Shown here: positions 1 to 6,220 of the stretch, in pieces | Layout of the letters: each line of letters opens with the position of its first letter | Numbering within the stretch: position 1 is the stretch's first letter | Translations under genes and position numbers: made by a program | NCBI GenBank assembly: GCA_008933525.1 | Contig: WBUV01000081.1 | Coordinates: 1 to 10,127, forward strand | DNA from: Bacteroidales bacterium | Lineage (GTDB): Bacteria; Bacteroidota; Bacteroidia; Bacteroidales; Tenuifilaceae | Length of the DNA: 10,127 nt | Direction: 5' to 3' | Notes under the pieces: model-generated | Database searches by the model: none | What the model was told of the DNA's origin: nothing | What the model saw: only the letters and a program-made list of their open reading frames with translations

Positions 1-1738
1 CTAGAATATTCATCAAAAACGCCTCGCTATCCTCAACTAATCTCTTTGCCTTATAAAGTTCTTCGTTTGTTTGGAGCAATTCCTCGTTTAAGGCTAAGTA
101 TTCCTCGTTTTGCTCCTTGAGAACCTCTTCACTCTTTTTTCTTTCGGTAATATCCTGAATAATTCCTACGCCTCCAATAATCTTTTCGTTAGTAAATATT
201 GGGGCAAATAAAACCTGAACAGGTGTTGTTTTATTGGCAGTGATGGAGTGATAATAATCCTCGTAATGTCCTAATCCACCTGTTAAAGAGATTTCAACTG
301 CTTCAACAATCTTTTTATCGGGTAACTTTAACATATCAAGGCCTTCCAAGGCTTGCTTCGACGACCCAATTATCCGAACAAACTCCTCGTTGCACGAGAT
401 TATTCGACCTTTACTATCGAAATGAATAAGCCCGAGCGGTGCATTCTCAAAAACCAAACGGTACTTTGCCTCGCTCTCCTCCGCGAGTTCTTTAGCACGA
501 ATCAGTTCAAACTCTGTTTGTTTTCTTAGAGTAATATCTCTATTAACAAAAATAATACCTACTGGATTATTGTTGGAATCGTGAAGCACATTGGCATTGG
601 ACTCACAGTAGAATTTAGAACAATCTTTCCTGAGCATTACGTATTCAGCAGCACCAGTTAAATTTCCTTTTAGCATTTCGGAAATTAAGTATGATGCTTT
701 GTCTCTATGCACTTCATCTACAAATTCCAGAACATTTCTCCCAATAATTTCCTCTGAAGAACTATACCCCCAAAGCGATACAATTTGATTAGTTACAAAT
801 TGGACAGTACCATCGAGAGCGGATATTGCAATACCATCGGGCGATGTTTCGATTATGGTTTTTAACTTACGCTCATTCTCTATTAAGGTTTTTTCAAAAA
901 CTTTTCTTTCGCTGATATCGCGCATAAACGATTGGTAAGTTCCATTGGGCATCTTTCGCGATGTCATTTCAACAATCACAGTAGAACCTTCCTTTCGTAA
1001 AATTTCTCTTTCAGCGGTAATAATCTCGCCCTTATCTAACAAATCGAACCTTAGGGGTTTTTTATTTAACTCCGAAGAGGAGAATAACTGTCGCATATTC
1101 ATTGTTAGCAATTCTTCTTCAGAATACCCTGTAAAGGTCATTGCACGCTTATTGGCCATAATAAAATTACCTACAGCGTCGCCCTGAAAGAATGCATCGG
1201 GGGCAAGTTCTAATAGCAAACGGTAATTCTCTTCGCTTTCGCGAAGTGCCTTTTCAGTTTTTTTTCTCTCTGAGATATTCTGATGCATGAGCACAAATCG
1301 TTCCGGAACTCCATCTGCATCAAACAATGGAAATGCAATCATTCTAATCCACACAGGTGTATCGGGAACACTAATATCTACCTCATGTGCATTGTAGTAT
1401 AAATCAGGAAATCGAACCGATTCTCCACCTCTTAACTTTTCGAACAGGTAATCATATTTTAGTTCCTTTATCTGTAAATCTTCAAAAACTGAGTAGTTTT
1501 TTTGTGGCACTGCCCCAAATAACAACTTGAACGATTCATTCACCAAAAGAGAATATCCATCCTTATCAACAATTTGCAACGATATCGGATTATACTCGAT
1601 AATATCGCGGATTTGCTTTATGGACAAATTTTGCTCCTCGATTGTTTTTTGATGCAGTTGCTTTAGCGAATCGTACTCCTTTTTTAATTTATCCAATTCC
1701 TCAAGGAGTTGTTCCTTCGATTTATCCTTCATATCCAT
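1..1738 (-). CDS. Multi-PAS sensor protein, probable histidine kinase (C-terminus outside window)
   Basis: This minus-strand frame stays open from an ATG at 1738 to the left edge, giving 579 residues with no stop. It starts with a short charged coiled-coil-like segment (about residues 5-40). Four PAS-type modules follow, each ending in the usual PAC-like signature: about 42-158 (ends NISERKK), 165-278 (DISERK), 285-405 (DITLRK) and 420-533 (DITERKK). Residues about 535-575 form a Glu/Leu-rich coiled-coil linker (LNEELLQTNEEL) of the kind that leads to another PAS or a HisKA domain. No transmembrane segment or signal peptide is visible, so the visible part looks cytoplasmic. The output domain is not in the window; histidine kinase is inferred from common architecture, and a diguanylate cyclase or other output is possible. 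A second ATG at 1732 is an equally plausible start. The gene diverges from gltX. Ligands cannot be told from the sequence. Confidence 0.85.
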   Translation of the reverse strand, partial: MDMKDKSKEQLLEELDKLKKEYDSLKQLHQKTIEEQNLSIKQIRDIIEYNPISLQIVDKDGYSLLVNESFKLLFGAVPQKNYSVFEDLQIKELKYDYLFEKLRGGESVRFPDLYYNAHEVDISVPDTPVWIRMIAFPLFDADGVPERFVLMHQNISERKKTEKALRESEENYRLLLELAPDAFFQGDAVGNFIMANKRAMTFTGYSEEELLTMNMRQLFSSSELNKKPLRFDLLDKGEIITAEREILRKEGSTVIVEMTSRKMPNGTYQSFMRDISERKVFEKTLIENERKLKTIIETSPDGIAISALDGTVQFVTNQIVSLWGYSSSEEIIGRNVLEFVDEVHRDKASYLISEMLKGNLTGAAEYVMLRKDCSKFYCESNANVLHDSNNNPVGIIFVNRDITLRKQTEFELIRAKELAEESEAKYRLVFENAPLGLIHFDSKGRIISCNEEFVRIIGSSKQALEGLDMLKLPDKKIVEAVEISLTGGLGHYEDYYHSITANKTTPVQVLFAPIFTNEKIIGGVGIIQDITERKKSEEVLKEQNEEYLALNEELLQTNEELYKAKRLVEDSEAFLMNIL

Positions 1739-1777
1739 AGTGGCAATTCATTATCATCGATTAATAATCAATGGTTT

Positions 1778-1802
1778 ATTATCCAAATACTAATAGGATA
1801 AT
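1778..1802. promoter_or_regulatory. Inverted repeat in the divergent sensor/gltX intergenic region
   Basis: ATTATCC (1778-1784) and GGATAAT (1796-1802) form a perfect 7-bp inverted repeat with an 11-nt spacer, 40 nt upstream of the sensor-gene start. It could be an operator for a dimeric regulator of the sensor gene. The region is AT-rich, so chance is a real alternative. A TTGACA at 1828-1833 is also visible on the plus strand, without a convincing partner box. Confidence 0.2.
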
Positions 1803-1874
1803 GAAACTTACAATTTATTTATTTTTCTTGACATACAGTAAGGTTGTAAAATTTAATGTTTGACCAAAAAGAAT

Positions 1875-1882
1875 TAAATTTG
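1875..1882 (+). promoter_or_regulatory. Candidate Bacteroidota -7 promoter box of gltX
   Basis: TAAATTTG fits the Bacteroidota sigma-ABfr -7 consensus TAnnTTTG exactly and is followed by C. Initiation would fall near 1886, after the upstream ATG at 1856 and about 18 nt before the ATG at 1904, which supports 1904 as the gltX start. No well-spaced -33 TTTG is present: TTTG at 1859-1862 is too close and TTG at 1844-1846 too far. The call is therefore tentative. Confidence 0.4.
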
Positions 1883-1903
1883 CACCTCAAATTATTGAAT
1901 AAA

Positions 1904-3433
1904 ATGAATAACCGTAGAGTCAGAGTTCGTTTTGCCCCAAGTCCAACTGGGCCATTACATATTGGTGGAGTTAGAACTGCACTATTCAACTACTTTTTTG
2001 CCTGCAAACATGGTGGCGATTTTTTACTTAGAATTGAGGATACTGACTCGCAGCGTTTTGTGCCTGGCGCAGAGGAGTATATTAACGAAAGTTTACGTTG
2101 GTGCGGAATTAAGATAGATGAGGGCGTTCGCGAAGGCGGCCCACATGCACCATACCGCCAAAGCGAGCGAAAACCTATTTACAAGCAATATGCCGATAAA
2201 CTCGTGGAGAGTGGAAACGCTTATATTGCTTTCGATGCTCCCGATGTTCTGGATAAACTCCGCACCGATGCTGAGGCAAAAGGTGAAGCCTTTATATACA
2301 ACTATACAATCCGTGAAAAAATGGAAACTTCGCTTGTACTTTCGGCAAGCGAGGTTAAGCAACGTATTGAACGTGGCGACCAGTGGGTTGTACGTTTTAA
2401 AATGCCCGAAAACGAAGAGGTTGTAATGCAGGATTTAATTCGCGGCGAAGTTCGTGTAAACACATCAACACTCGACGATAAGGTTCTTTTCAAAAGCAGC
2501 GATATGCTCCCCACATACCATTTGGCAAACGTTACCGACGATTACCTTATGGAAATCTCGCACGTAATTCGTGGCGAGGAGTGGTTACCTTCATTACCTT
2601 TGCACGTACTACTTTACCGTGCATTGAACTGGGAGGATAAAATGCCCCAATTTGCACATCTTCCTTTACTGTTAAAACCAACTGGTAACGGAAAACTCAG
2701 CAAGCGCGATGGCGATAAAATGGGATTCCCCGTATTCCCACTTCTTTGGAAAACAGGCGAAAATGAAATTTCGAGGGGTTACCGCGAGGATGGTTATTTT
2801 CCCGAAGCATTCGTAAATCTTCTTGCACTTTTGGGCTGGAATTCTGGCACAGAGCAGGAATTGTTCTCAATGGATGAGCTAATCGAGCTGTTCAGCATTG
2901 AGCGTGTAAACAAATCGGGAGCCCGATTCGACCCCGAAAAGGCTAAATGGTTCAATCACCAATATTTAATCCGTAAAACCGATAAAGAGTTGGCAGAAAT
3001 GTTTTTGCCAATACTTGAGCAGTACAACTTTGATGTTCCTTTCGAAAAGTTAGTGCGCATTGTTGGTTTGGTTAAGGAACGCTTAAACTTTGTACACGAA
3101 ATTTGGGAACAAGCAAGTTTCTTCTTTGAGCGTCCATTGGAGTACGATCAACAAACCGTGGCAAAATTCTGGAAAGAGGATACTGCTGCAATTATGAATG
3201 AAGTTGCTGATGTTGTTAGTGGCATTGAGAAATGGGATGTTCAAGCCATTGAGCATTCAATAAAGGAGTTAATAACTGCCAAGGGTTACGGAATGGGCAA
3301 GGTGATGAACGCTGTAAGGCTTAGTCTTGTTGGAGCATCAAAAGGTCCAGGCGTTGCCGATATTTGCGAAGTGCTTGGCAAGGATGAAACCATTCAGCGC
3401 TTTAAGCAGGCGGTTGCAATACTTGGGAAGTAA
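1904..3433 (+). CDS. gltX: Glutamyl-tRNA synthetase (GluRS)
   Basis: Class I aminoacyl-tRNA synthetase that charges tRNA(Glu) with glutamate using ATP, in the cytoplasm. With the start at 1904 it has 509 residues, close to the length I expect for Bacteroidota GltX. The N-terminus [12 protein letters not shown] runs into the HIGH-type signature PLHIGG (about residues 17-22), and the KMSKS-type motif appears as KLSKRD (about 264-269). After it comes an insertion ([11 protein letters not shown]...[15 protein letters not shown]) that I associate with Bacteroidota GltX, followed by LLALLGWN and the helical anticodon-binding C-terminal half. The frame also offers an ATG at 1856, adding 16 residues, but homologues begin just before [10 protein letters not shown] and a promoter-like box lies between the two ATGs, so 1904 is preferred. 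No terminator follows; the cys leader promoter begins 37 nt after the stop. Confidence 0.97.
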   Translation: MNNRRVRVRFAPSPTGPLHIGGVRTALFNYFFACKHGGDFLLRIEDTDSQRFVPGAEEYINESLRWCGIKIDEGVREGGPHAPYRQSERKPIYKQYADKLVESGNAYIAFDAPDVLDKLRTDAEAKGEAFIYNYTIREKMETSLVLSASEVKQRIERGDQWVVRFKMPENEEVVMQDLIRGEVRVNTSTLDDKVLFKSSDMLPTYHLANVTDDYLMEISHVIRGEEWLPSLPLHVLLYRALNWEDKMPQFAHLPLLLKPTGNGKLSKRDGDKMGFPVFPLLWKTGENEISRGYREDGYFPEAFVNLLALLGWNSGTEQELFSMDELIELFSIERVNKSGARFDPEKAKWFNHQYLIRKTDKELAEMFLPILEQYNFDVPFEKLVRIVGLVKERLNFVHEIWEQASFFFERPLEYDQQTVAKFWKEDTAAIMNEVADVVSGIEKWDVQAIEHSIKELITAKGYGMGKVMNAVRLSLVGASKGPGVADICEVLGKDETIQRFKQAVAILGK

Positions 3434-3470
3434 TTAAACTTTTTGAAATTTATAGTGTTACTTTATTCAT

Positions 3471-3478
3471 TACATTTG
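3471..3478 (+). promoter_or_regulatory. Bacteroidota -7 promoter box of the cys leader/cysE transcript
   Basis: TACATTTG matches the TAnnTTTG consensus perfectly and sits 5 nt before the leader-peptide ATG at 3484. The expected start of transcription is about 3482-3484, so the leader peptide would be translated from an essentially leaderless RNA. A TTTG at 3442-3445 could be the -33 element, but the 25-nt spacer is longer than usual. The box lies exactly where a promoter for the attenuator must be, which raises confidence above motif matching alone. Confidence 0.55.
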
Positions 3479-3483
3479 TAACG

Positions 3484-3570
3484 ATGAAAAGAAACCATAA
3501 TATAGTTTGTTGTACCTGTTGTTGTCAAGGAAATACTTGGCCGCAAGGGGCATTGCTATGTTTAGGATAA
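3484..3570 (+). CDS. Cys-rich leader peptide of the cysE attenuator (28 aa)
   Basis: A 28-codon ORF from ATG 3484 to TAA 3568-3570. After a basic N-terminus (MKRNHN) it has Cys codons at positions 9, 10, 12, 13 and 14 (TGT TGT ACC TGT TGT TGT, 3508-3525) and one more at 26: six Cys in 28 residues, all TGT. It sits directly upstream of an intrinsic terminator and of cysE. This matches the layout of amino-acid leader peptides such as those of trp or his operons, where runs of the codon for the pathway's end product make the ribosome stall when the charged tRNA is scarce. I infer a regulatory, not structural, role for the peptide. An alternative is a small metal-binding or thiol peptide, less likely given the RNA structures downstream. 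No ribosome binding site is visible; the ATG lies almost at the predicted transcription start. Confidence 0.8.
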   Translation: MKRNHNIVCCTCCCQGNTWPQGALLCLG

Positions 3571-3615
3571 ATCTATTGAGTAGATACTAATACAATCAAA
3601 CATAACCCTTCCGGC
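3540..3615 (+). promoter_or_regulatory. Predicted antiterminator structure of the Cys attenuator
   Basis: The outer stem pairs 3540-3549 (GCCGCAAGGG, inside the leader ORF 15 nt after the last codon of the Cys run) with 3606-3615 (CCCTTCCGGC, the 5' arm of the terminator): nine Watson-Crick pairs around one C-C mismatch. A perfect 7-bp inner stem, TATGTTT (3557-3563) with AAACATA (3598-3604), stacks inside it. A small hairpin ATCTA/TAGAT (3571-3575 and 3581-3585) caps the inside. This fold and the terminator are mutually exclusive. A ribosome stalled on the Cys codons would reach only to about 3538 and leave the fold intact. One at the stop codon 3568 would cover 3557-3563 and block it. A weaker competitor, GCAA (3543-3546) with TTGC (3553-3556), may form when nothing is paired downstream. 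The base pairs are read by eye; the mechanism is inferred. Confidence 0.7.
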
Positions 3616-3632
3616 ATCCGGAAGGGTTTTTT
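3604..3632 (+). terminator. Rho-independent terminator of the cysE attenuator
   Basis: AACCCTTCCGG (3604-3614) and CCGGAAGGGTT (3618-3628) form a perfect 11-bp, GC-rich stem with a 3-nt CAT loop, and the T-run extends to 3632. It lies 33 nt downstream of the leader stop codon and 25 nt upstream of the cysE ATG. It therefore stands between promoter and structural gene, as an attenuator does, and not merely as a gltX terminator. Its 5' arm is the segment used by the alternative antiterminator. Confidence 0.93.
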
Positions 3633-3657
3633 ATTTTCAATTTAAACACTACACCGT

Positions 3658-4437
3658 ATGAACTTTTTGAAATTTAGACTTAAAAACAGATACAACATAA
3701 AGGTAGATGTCGAGGAATTTTCCCAACTTGTGCTAATGCATATTTTCCCTGAAATGCTTAACCGAAGAACGTTTAGGGTTAGTTCAAGCGAGGTCTATAA
3801 AAGGCTTAAACAACTTCTTGTAAAGCAAATGAGCGATGGCGTAAAGGCCGATTTTATTGCGAAGCAATTTATAGCAGAACTACCATTGCTGCATAAAGAA
3901 CTAATTGCCGATGCTCGCTTTATTGCTAAAAACGACCCTGCTGCAAGTGGAATTGATGAGGTGATTATTGCATATCCTGGGTTCACTGCTATCTGCACTT
4001 ATCGCTTGGCGCACTCTCTTGCAAGTAAAAATGTTCCATTGATTCCACGAATTATGACAGAGTGGGCCCATTCAACAACAGGTATCGATATTCACCCGAA
4101 AGCAACCATTGGAAAGGAGTTCTTTATAGACCACGGAACGGGCATAGTAATTGGCGAAACGGCCATTATTGGCAATAGGGTCAAAGTTTACCAAGGCGTT
4201 ACAATTGGTGCACTAAGCGTAGGCAAGGAACTGGCTCAAACAAAGCGTCACCCAACCATTGAGGATGATGTGGTAATATATGCCGGAAGTACAATTCTGG
4301 GAGGTAATACTACCATTGGGCATAATAGCATTATTGGCGGCAACGTATGGCTCACCAAAAGCGTTGAGCCAAACTCCTTGGTTTACCACGAAAGCAGAGT
4401 AATTGTTAGAGAGCGAGAGACTGTAAGTCGAGTATAG
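3658..4437 (+). CDS. cysE: Serine O-acetyltransferase
   Basis: Transfers acetyl from acetyl-CoA to L-serine, giving O-acetylserine, the acceptor for sulfide in cysteine synthesis; cytoplasmic. The 259-residue protein has a helical N-terminal region of about 80 residues. The SAT hallmark follows (DARFIAKNDPAA, about 85-96, then YPGFTAICTYRLAHSL), and then left-handed beta-helix hexapeptide repeats from about 143 to 235 (DIHPKATIG, GTGIVIGET, NRVKVYQGVTIG, GHNSIIGG). By comparison with the enterobacterial enzyme, D144 and H159 (in IDHGTG) are the expected catalytic pair, and R197-H198 in KRHP bind substrate. The C-terminal tail (about 240-259) is the region that in CysE homologues mediates feedback inhibition and CysK docking; it ends in SRV here and lacks the typical terminal Ile. 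The gene is preceded by the Cys leader attenuator and followed, after a repeat-rich gap, by cysK. Confidence 0.96.
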   Translation: MNFLKFRLKNRYNIKVDVEEFSQLVLMHIFPEMLNRRTFRVSSSEVYKRLKQLLVKQMSDGVKADFIAKQFIAELPLLHKELIADARFIAKNDPAASGIDEVIIAYPGFTAICTYRLAHSLASKNVPLIPRIMTEWAHSTTGIDIHPKATIGKEFFIDHGTGIVIGETAIIGNRVKVYQGVTIGALSVGKELAQTKRHPTIEDDVVIYAGSTILGGNTTIGHNSIIGGNVWLTKSVEPNSLVYHESRVIVRERETVSRV

Positions 4438-4453
4438 TTGATAAAGAGATGGT

Positions 4454-4543
4454 TGCCTTCGGCGAATCCTTCGGGTTTCGACAGGCTCAGCATGACAAAT
4501 TACGTTATTCTTTGTCATTTCGAGTGGTAGCGAGAAATCCATA
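4454..4543. repeat. REP-like intergenic inverted repeat
   Basis: The core is ATGACAAA (4492-4499) and TTTGTCAT (4511-4518), a perfect 8-bp inverted repeat with an 11-nt loop. It is flanked on the left by a TTTCGACAGGCTCAG segment and on the right by TTTCGAG...CGAGAAATC, itself an imperfect palindrome (4517-4538). A GCC-TTC-GGC mini-hairpin lies at 4455-4463. Such sequences (GACAGGCTCAGCATGACAAA with ATTTCGAG...GAGAAATC) are, from memory, among the commonest dispersed intergenic repeats of Bacteroidota genomes. Only one copy is in this window, so dispersal cannot be shown here. Confidence 0.55.
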
Positions 4544-4615
4544 ATAATCTTGAGCTTTGATCAAAAAACACTATTGTCCGATAAAATTTTCGTTCTTCAA
4601 TTAATTAAATATCAC

Positions 4616-4755
4616 GCTACTATGTAGCTTAATTATTCAAATTCATATGGTTTGTCTACAAATATTTCGCCGCTTCGCGGCTAATAATTAGCAGCAGCGC
4701 TGCGATCATATTTGTAGCTAATTAGAAGACAAGCAAAAGTAAGCTCCAGAGGAGC
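4616..4755. repeat. Array of four small hairpins upstream of cysK
   Basis: Four compact palindromes: GCTAC-TAT-GTAGC (4616-4628), GCCGC-TTC-GCGGC (4669-4681), GCAGCGCTGC (4694-4703) and GCTCC-AGA-GGAGC (4743-4755). The middle two are enclosed by a perfect inverted repeat, CTACAAATAT (4656-4665) and ATATTTGTAG (4708-4717). Hairpin centres are spaced about 53, 24 and 50 nt. None is followed by a T-run, so these are not intrinsic terminators. The pattern resembles REP/MITE-type intergenic repeats and the array at 5859-5983. Confidence 0.6.
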
Positions 4756-4850
4756 GAAATATTATTTTAGTATCTGAAATAATGGTTATAGAGTTTAAAA
4801 ATCATTTTAATCGAACAACATTGATTAAGAAACATAAAACAAATAAAAAT

Positions 4851-5759
4851 ATGAAAGCACAAAGTTTACTGGAGACTGTTGGTGGAACACCACATATCCG
4901 ACTCAACAAACTATTTCCTAACAGCGAAGTTTGGATTAAGGATGAACGAAGAAATCCTTCAGGAAGCATTAAGGATAGAGCAGCCTTGGCAATGATAGAG
5001 GATGCTGAAAGAAGTGGGGTCTTAAAAAGCGAAAGCGTTATTGTGGAGCCCACATCGGGCAATACGGGCATTGGCTTGGCAATGATATCGGCAATTAAGG
5101 GTTATAGGCTGATTCTAACAATGCCTGAATCGATGTCCATTGAGCGTCGACGATTACTTAGCGCTTACGGCGCAGAGCTGGTTCTTACACCAAAAACCGA
5201 AGGTATGAAGGGTGCAATTGCCAAGGCCGAGGAAATTGTAGGAGCCACACCAAACTCGTGGATGCCAATGCAGTTTGCAAATAAATCGAACCCCAGCACC
5301 CATTATATCAACACTGCAAAAGAAATTGTTGCTGATTTTCCCGATGGCATTGATTATTTGGTTGTTGGCGTTGGCACTGGTGGGCATATCTCAGGTGTAG
5401 GAAGTAAGCTAAAAGAACTATTCCCTGATATAAAAATTATTGCAGTGGAACCGCTTGATTCTCCAATGATATCGGAAGGAAAGGCTGGTCCTCATCCAAT
5501 ACAGGGGATCGGTGCTGGGTTTATCCCATCGAACCTGAACAAAAGCATTATTGATGAGGTGATTAGGGTAAAAGGTGCAGATGCCTTCGAAATGGTAAGG
5601 AAGTATGCAAAAACAGAAGGATTTCTTGCCGGAATATCAACAGCGGCAAACTTGGTTGCAGTAACAGAGCTGCTTTCAACAATTGAAACGAACAAACGAA
5701 TACTAACATTTGCTTACGATTCTGCAGAGCGATATTTAAGCGTTGAGGGTTTGCTTTAG
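4851..5759 (+). CDS. cysK: Cysteine synthase (O-acetylserine sulfhydrylase), PLP-dependent
   Basis: Replaces the acetyl group of O-acetylserine with sulfide to give L-cysteine and acetate, the step after CysE; cytoplasmic. From the ATG at 4851 it has 302 residues and begins MKAQSLLETVGGTPHIRLN, aligning with the usual IGNTP...RLN start. The PLP lysine is K41 in NPSGSIKDR, and the substrate loop is TSGNTG (68-73). PESMSIERRRLLSAYGAE (92-109) is CysK-typical. The phosphate-binding loop is GVGTGGHISG (173-182), followed by GIGAGFIP (219-226), and S291 in DSAERYLS is in the place of the serine contacting the PLP ring nitrogen. An in-frame ATG at 4782 would add 23 atypical residues and is rejected. 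Some CysM-like enzymes share these motifs, so the CysK/CysM choice is by overall resemblance. Regulation may depend on the upstream cysE attenuator if the genes are co-transcribed. Confidence 0.94.
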   Translation: MKAQSLLETVGGTPHIRLNKLFPNSEVWIKDERRNPSGSIKDRAALAMIEDAERSGVLKSESVIVEPTSGNTGIGLAMISAIKGYRLILTMPESMSIERRRLLSAYGAELVLTPKTEGMKGAIAKAEEIVGATPNSWMPMQFANKSNPSTHYINTAKEIVADFPDGIDYLVVGVGTGGHISGVGSKLKELFPDIKIIAVEPLDSPMISEGKAGPHPIQGIGAGFIPSNLNKSIIDEVIRVKGADAFEMVRKYAKTEGFLAGISTAANLVAVTELLSTIETNKRILTFAYDSAERYLSVEGLL

Positions 5760-5858
5760 TTTTTACACAATTTGGATAAATGATACTTCAAAAAAAATGA
5801 ATTGTAAGATTCAAAATAAGGTAATAGAACAAAACATATAAGTAATAGTATGCATTTT

Positions 5859-5983
5859 TTCAAACCCAGAGGGTTTGAATATCAATAGCAATGAGCATGT
5901 TTAGAAATTCGACTCCAGCTGGAGTCGAATATTTTCTATTCATAAAGAGTTTCTATAAACATATGATGCCGTTGGCATCATAT
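5859..5983. repeat. Array of three perfect palindromes at about 50-nt pitch
   Basis: TTCAAACCC-AGA-GGGTTTGAA (5859-5879), a 24-bp perfect palindrome centred on CAGCTG (5907-5930, arms ATTCGACTCCAG and CTGGAGTCGAAT), and ATATGATGCC-GTT-GGCATCATAT (5961-5983). Centres are about 50 and 53 nt apart. The middle palindrome is bracketed by ATGTTTAGAAA (5897-5907) and TTTCTATAAACAT (5951-5963), nearly inverted copies of one linker. The first two hairpins are both followed by AATAT. This modular hairpin-plus-linker layout is that of dispersed REP-like elements in Bacteroidota; hairpin arms differ in sequence while the spacing is kept. Confidence 0.7.
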
Positions 5984-6014
5984 AAAACTAGCCTAATACC
6001 TAATTCAACAATGC

Positions 6015-6158
6015 AATAAGGTTAACCACCCAACGTAAAGAACTTATACCAAGGTTACTCTAAAAATAATGTCCACTTCATTTTTATTAACCTTATTTTG
6101 TTGTAATCAACCTTAGTAGCAGAAATTAATTTGACTTATTCAACCTTATTACCTTATT
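6015..6158. repeat. Cluster of AACCTTA(TT) motifs
   Basis: Six occurrences in 144 nt: AATAAGGTTAA (6015-6025, inverted), AAGGTTA (6051-6057, inverted), TTAACCTTATT (6087-6097), TCAACCTTAG (6107-6116), TTCAACCTTATT (6139-6150) and ACCTTATT (6151-6158). The first and third are exact 11-bp inverted copies. The cluster lies 60-200 nt upstream of the radical SAM gene, so it might be a multi-site operator, or simply a degenerate repeat in AT-rich DNA. Confidence 0.4.
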
Positions 6159-6220
6159 TAAAACAATCAGAATACTAAGTTTCCCAACGAATTCTCGTAT
6201 TTTTACGCTTTATTTTTACC

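Larger units (their letters stand above)
4438..4850. other. 413-nt intergenic gap between cysE and cysK, repeat-bearing
   Basis: No gene is supported here. Two repeat blocks (4454-4543 and 4616-4755) occupy most of it, with AT-rich filler between. A reading frame runs into cysK from ATG 4782, but its first 23 codons are Lys/Asn/Thr-rich and unlike a CysK N-terminus, so they are treated as non-coding. No clear TAnnTTTG promoter box and no Cys-codon leader were found in front of cysK, so read-through from the cysE promoter is possible. Confidence 0.6.
5760..6220. other. 461-nt intergenic region without a gene
   Basis: AT-rich, with no supported coding region on either strand. It contains a three-hairpin array (5859-5983) and a cluster of AACCTTA motifs (6015-6158). 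Neither is a standard terminator: the stems are followed by AATAT or TATAAAA, not a T-run. A weak -7-like TATTTTTA lies at about 6199-6206, near the radical SAM start, without a good -33 element. Confidence 0.6.

Noticed and set aside
945..1187. Plus-strand open frame of 80 codons inside the sensor gene
   Set aside because: It is antisense to a clear PAS domain coding frame and has no recognisable protein features.
3604..3632. The terminator as simply the end of gltX
   Set aside because: A promoter box and a Cys-codon ORF lie between gltX and the terminator, and its 5' arm pairs with a segment inside that ORF, so an attenuator explains it better, although it would also stop gltX read-through.
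4213..4542. Minus-strand 109-codon frame across the end of cysE
   Set aside because: Antisense to conserved cysE sequence and running through a repeat; no protein signature.
4782..4850. 23-codon N-terminal extension of cysK from ATG 4782
   Set aside because: Lys/Asn/Thr-rich and unlike any CysK start; the family start aligns with the ATG at 4851. It has no Cys codons, so it is not a second cysteine leader either.
4438..4850. CRISPR array in the cysE-cysK gap, suggested by regularly spaced palindromes
   Set aside because: The palindromes differ in sequence from one another; there is no constant direct repeat and no cas gene nearby.
5859..5879. Hairpin after cysK as its intrinsic terminator
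   Set aside because: The T-run is on the 5' side, and on the plus strand the stem is followed by AATAT; on the minus strand it is followed by A residues. It fits the repeat array better.
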